Below are positions 62,501 to 64,000 of a stretch of 64,000 nt of DNA, piece after piece (position 1 is the stretch's first letter; every line of letters begins with the position of its first letter). Below the pieces are notes generated by a model that worked only from the letters and a program-made list of their open reading frames with translations, did not search any database and was not told where the DNA came from. Source of the DNA: Mytilus trossulus (lineage: Eukaryota; Mollusca; Bivalvia; Mytilida; Mytilidae). A program made the translations under genes and the position numbers. Where the stretch lies: positions 46,942,955 through 47,006,954 of the forward strand of contig NC_086375.1 of the NCBI RefSeq assembly GCF_036588685.1, written 5' to 3'.

Positions 62501-63365
62501 TCTCATTTTGGGAATCTTCCATGACATGACTTTCCTTCAATAATTTATCCTTATTTTTATCCCCCTGACCTTCATCTATTGTTAGATTATTTTCTTCTTC
62601 TTCCTCATCCTCACTTGGTTCAGTGCTTTTAATTTTTCCACTCGCTTTAACTGTTTCTACCTCAACATCTTCAATTTTATCCTTCTCATTGTATTGAATT
62701 TTATCCTCTTCCTCACCTTTACCGTTCAAATTTTCAGTATTCTTTACATTGTCATCATCATGATCATCATCAGTCTTTTTACTTTCTTTTACCTGCCCAT
62801 TTTCCTTATCCAATTTGCTATCTTCAGGTAAACTTTCATCTACATCAGCATCTGTTTCCATACCTTCATCTTCACAATCTTTTTCAGCCACACTTTTTGT
62901 TGACAATGATTCAGATTGGTCTATACCAGACACACTCTCCATTTCAGAAGGTGTTGTTATGGATTCAGATTGATCTGCTGGAATGCTTTCTATTCCAGAT
63001 TGTGTCGTAATGGATTCAGATTGATCAACAGAAATGCTTTCCATTTCAGATGGGGTTGAAATGGACTCAGATTTATCTGCAGAAATGCTTTCCATTTCAG
63101 ATGGTGTTGTTATGGATTCAGACTTTTCTGCAGAAATGGTTTCCATTTCAGATGGGAATGTAATGGATTCAGATTTGTTTTCTGAAATGTTTTCTGCTCC
63201 ATCTCCTTCACCATCTCCTATTGTGTTCTGCACATCATTACCTCCATCTACTGTATCTCCATTCATTATTGCATTAGATTCAGCATTCATGTTGGAATCA
63301 TTTTGTGATTCTTTAATTGCCTTGAAGTCCTGATCTGACCCTGAAGTTTTGATATCCTCTTCCAT
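47572..63365 (-). CDS. MBD-PHD-F-box-LRR nuclear protein
   Basis: Fifteen exons (plus coordinates): 63365-62120, 61065-60997, 60270-60176, 59287-59260, 58344-57759, 57421-57280, 56735-55528, 54787-54736, 52596-52510, 52208-52006, 50878-50725, 49845-49735, 49177-49071, 48562-48451, 47895-47572. All phases agree; 1507 residues. Residues 65-159: 17-residue Ser/Glu repeats; then an acidic region and a basic GRGKRSR (344-350). About 432-497: MBD (GWTREIVVRN, DVYYKPPVGKKLRS, NNFSF). 554-567: AT-hook-like basic patch. 682-724: PHD C4HC3. SUMO-type IKTEP and IKKEP sites. About 1105-1150: F-box (LLIFNYLNVRDLF, VCRTWRKLVMHPCLW). From 1150: leucine-rich repeats. The F-box would bind SKP1 in an SCF ubiquitin ligase; MBD and PHD would dock on chromatin. 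An acceptor at 63405-63404 implies an untranslated first exon. I do not know a named orthologue. Confidence 0.9.
53037..53309. mobile_element. 273-bp MITE with TTAA target sites
   Basis: Inverted ends GGTGGTACCCAACAC and GTGTTAGGTACCACC, directly flanked by TTAA at 53033-53036 and 53310-53313. TTAA duplication is typical of piggyBac-type transposition. It lies in intron 8 of the MBD gene; a diverged copy is at 12672-12931. Confidence 0.8.
53444..54621. mobile_element. 1178-bp inverted-repeat element in MBD gene intron 8
   Basis: Ends CAGGGCTCACACTAC and GTAGCGTGAGCCCTG form an inverted repeat, flanked on both sides by TATTT. GAAGTGACTTCTC near the left end and GAAGTCGCC/GGCGACTTCTTC near the right end suggest longer, diverged arms. 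No transposase frame is present. CAGGG ends recall hAT elements, but the 5-bp flank does not fit an 8-bp hAT duplication, so the class is open. Confidence 0.65.
54960..55010 (-). repeat. Family R1 fragment in MBD gene intron 7
   Basis: GGAAGATGTGGTGTGAGTGCCAATGAGACAACTCTCC, the reverse complement of the R1 3' end. Confidence 0.7.
55160..55260 (-). pseudogene. Decayed partial copy of exon 7 in intron 7
   Basis: GCAGGTGGTAGTGTAGGTAA and TTTCATTTTGCTTGACATCA match exon 7 at about 55905-55990 (GCAGGTGGAAGTGTGAGTAA, TTTCACTTTGTTTGACCCCA), roughly three bases in four over some 80 bp, in the same orientation. It looks like a relic of a local tandem duplication within the gene. Confidence 0.5.
56724..57421 (-). 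other. PHD finger of the MBD protein (exons 6-7)
   Basis: Zinc ligands C682, C686, C698, C701, H706, C709, C721 and C724, spaced as C-x3-C, C-x2-C, H-x2-C, C-x2-C. The last pair is split by intron 6. PHD fingers bind histone H3 tails; the binding class cannot be told from this sequence. Confidence 0.85.
59325..59490 (+). repeat. Dispersed repeat in MBD gene intron 4
   Basis: ATATTTGTTTAGGGGCCAAC, GGGAATTTCTCGCTACATTG, GTCTCTTTGACACATTCCCC, CTCAATTTTA. Same element as 40485-40645. Confidence 0.75.
60305..60492. repeat. Inverted-repeat element in MBD gene intron 2
   Basis: TTTTTGTGGGTACCAATCTT with TGTGGAT at the left, and, inverted, ATCCACGAATATTGG and ACCGGTACCCAT at the right. A related left end is seen near 3742. 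Probably a short MITE. Confidence 0.5.
61469..61919. mobile_element. 451-bp inverted-repeat element in MBD gene intron 1
   Basis: Ends GGTCCGAGTACACAGTTAT and ATAACTGTGTACTCGGACC are perfect 19-bp inverted repeats. ATAC flanks both sides and may be the target duplication. No transposase frame. Confidence 0.8.
62890..63173 (-). repeat. 51-bp coding repeat (17-residue Ser/Glu units)
   Basis: Five units of 17-18 residues and a partial sixth, of the type SESITTPSEMESISADK, in exon 1 of the MBD gene. The repeated ATGGATTCAGATT at DNA level shows recent in-frame unit duplication. Confidence 0.9.
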
Positions 63366-63439
63366 TTTTTCAGATCATTTACTCATTTTCTGGTCCTAAA
63401 GATCTGAAAAGAAAATAGAACAAAACAAAACAATAATAT

Positions 63440-64000
63440 ATATATAAAATTTGTAAGGGTTCCACGGAACCCAGTGTCTTGCCTACTTTTGCTGTAAATT
63501 GCAGGCTCAACAAAAATGAGGCAAAAAATCAATAAAAATATTCCTCTTGATACTATCCTATGATTGTAAGAAGATTCTGTCAAAGTTTGGTAAAAATCTA
63601 GGATAGTTAATGAATCTAATAAATGTTTTGAAAACTTTAACTGCAGACTGTATGTAATGTAAAATGGAGTTATCTTTATACAAAATTTACTTCTGGATAC
63701 TATCTTATGATCATAAATAAGCTTCTGTCCAAGTTTGGTACAAACCCAGGATAGTTTAAGAAAGTTATTTAAATTTTAAAAACTTTTACCACAGAGTGAA
63801 TGTAATGTTTCCCTGCAGAAAAAACTAAGTCCATTTAAAAGTAAAATACGGAAAAATGAATTTATTTTTTCAAAAAATTTGCTTCTGGATACTATCTTAT
63901 GATCATAAACAAGCTTCTGTCTAAGTTTGGTACAAACCAAGGATAGTTTAAGAAAGTTATTAAAATTCTAAAACTTTAATCACAGAGTGAATGTAATGAA
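63440..64000 (-). mobile_element. Satellite-bearing element, inverted, cut by window end
   Basis: Begins with GGGTTCCACGGAACCCAGTG and the inverted ACAGC/GAGCCTGC segment, then monomers containing CACAGAGTGAATGTAATG (about 63792 and 63980). It is the reverse complement of the element at 24985-26035. It lies upstream of the MBD gene exon 1. The minus-strand frame at 63383-63583 falls partly in it. Confidence 0.75.

Noticed and set aside
1-64000. CRISPR arrays, bacterial operons, tRNA or rRNA genes
   Set aside because: Spliced genes and eukaryotic repeats dominate; no direct-repeat/spacer pattern, and no tRNA fold except the decayed head of the SINE at 34752.

Overview
The window reads as nuclear DNA of a marine bivalve, most likely a mussel (Mytilidae). 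The reasons are the AT-rich sequence, the intron-rich genes, the density of short interspersed repeats of kinds I associate with mussel genomes (for example copies ending near TTGTCTCATTGGCAATCATA), and a CR1-like retrotransposon with a 2A-like peptide. The species call is an inference from pattern memory; I could not search a database.

Three genes are well supported. (1) A two-exon plus-strand gene at 10843-11766 encodes exactly 100 residues and matches the layout of the KEOPS/EKC subunit GON7. (2) A six-exon plus-strand gene at 39993-43839 encodes a 313-residue isoaspartyl peptidase/L-asparaginase (ASRGL1) with an intact catalytic threonine. (3) A fifteen-exon minus-strand gene, 63365 down to 47572, encodes a 1507-residue nuclear protein with an acidic repeat region, an MBD-type methyl-CpG-binding domain, a PHD finger, an F-box and a leucine-rich-repeat tail. 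Its exon phases agree across all 14 junctions. Genes 2 and 3 converge tail to tail across about 3.7 kb.

Layout. 1-10 kb: dispersed repeats, two decayed minus-strand coding stretches (4.2-4.5 and 5.1-6.2 kb) and an internally deleted CR1-like LINE inserted in a repeat array (7.35-9.25 kb). 10-12 kb: GON7. 12-34 kb: no protein gene found; it holds inverted-repeat elements, a LINE reverse-transcriptase relic, tandem repeats and a tandemly duplicated set of three exon-like blocks that cannot code. 34-39 kb: a tRNA-headed SINE, more repeats and a Harbinger-like MITE. 40-44 kb: ASRGL1, whose fourth splice donor has been copied six times in tandem. 47.5-63.4 kb: the MBD/PHD/F-box/LRR gene, with several inverted-repeat elements in its introns. 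63.4-64 kb: the start of an inverted copy of the satellite-bearing element also seen at 25 kb.

The most interesting item is the MBD-PHD-F-box-LRR protein. It resembles the CXXC-PHD-F-box-LRR layout of the KDM2/FBXL19 family, but carries a reader for methylated rather than unmethylated CpG. This would suggest a ubiquitin-ligase adaptor directed to methylated chromatin. Domain calls rest on residues visible in the translation; the function is inference.
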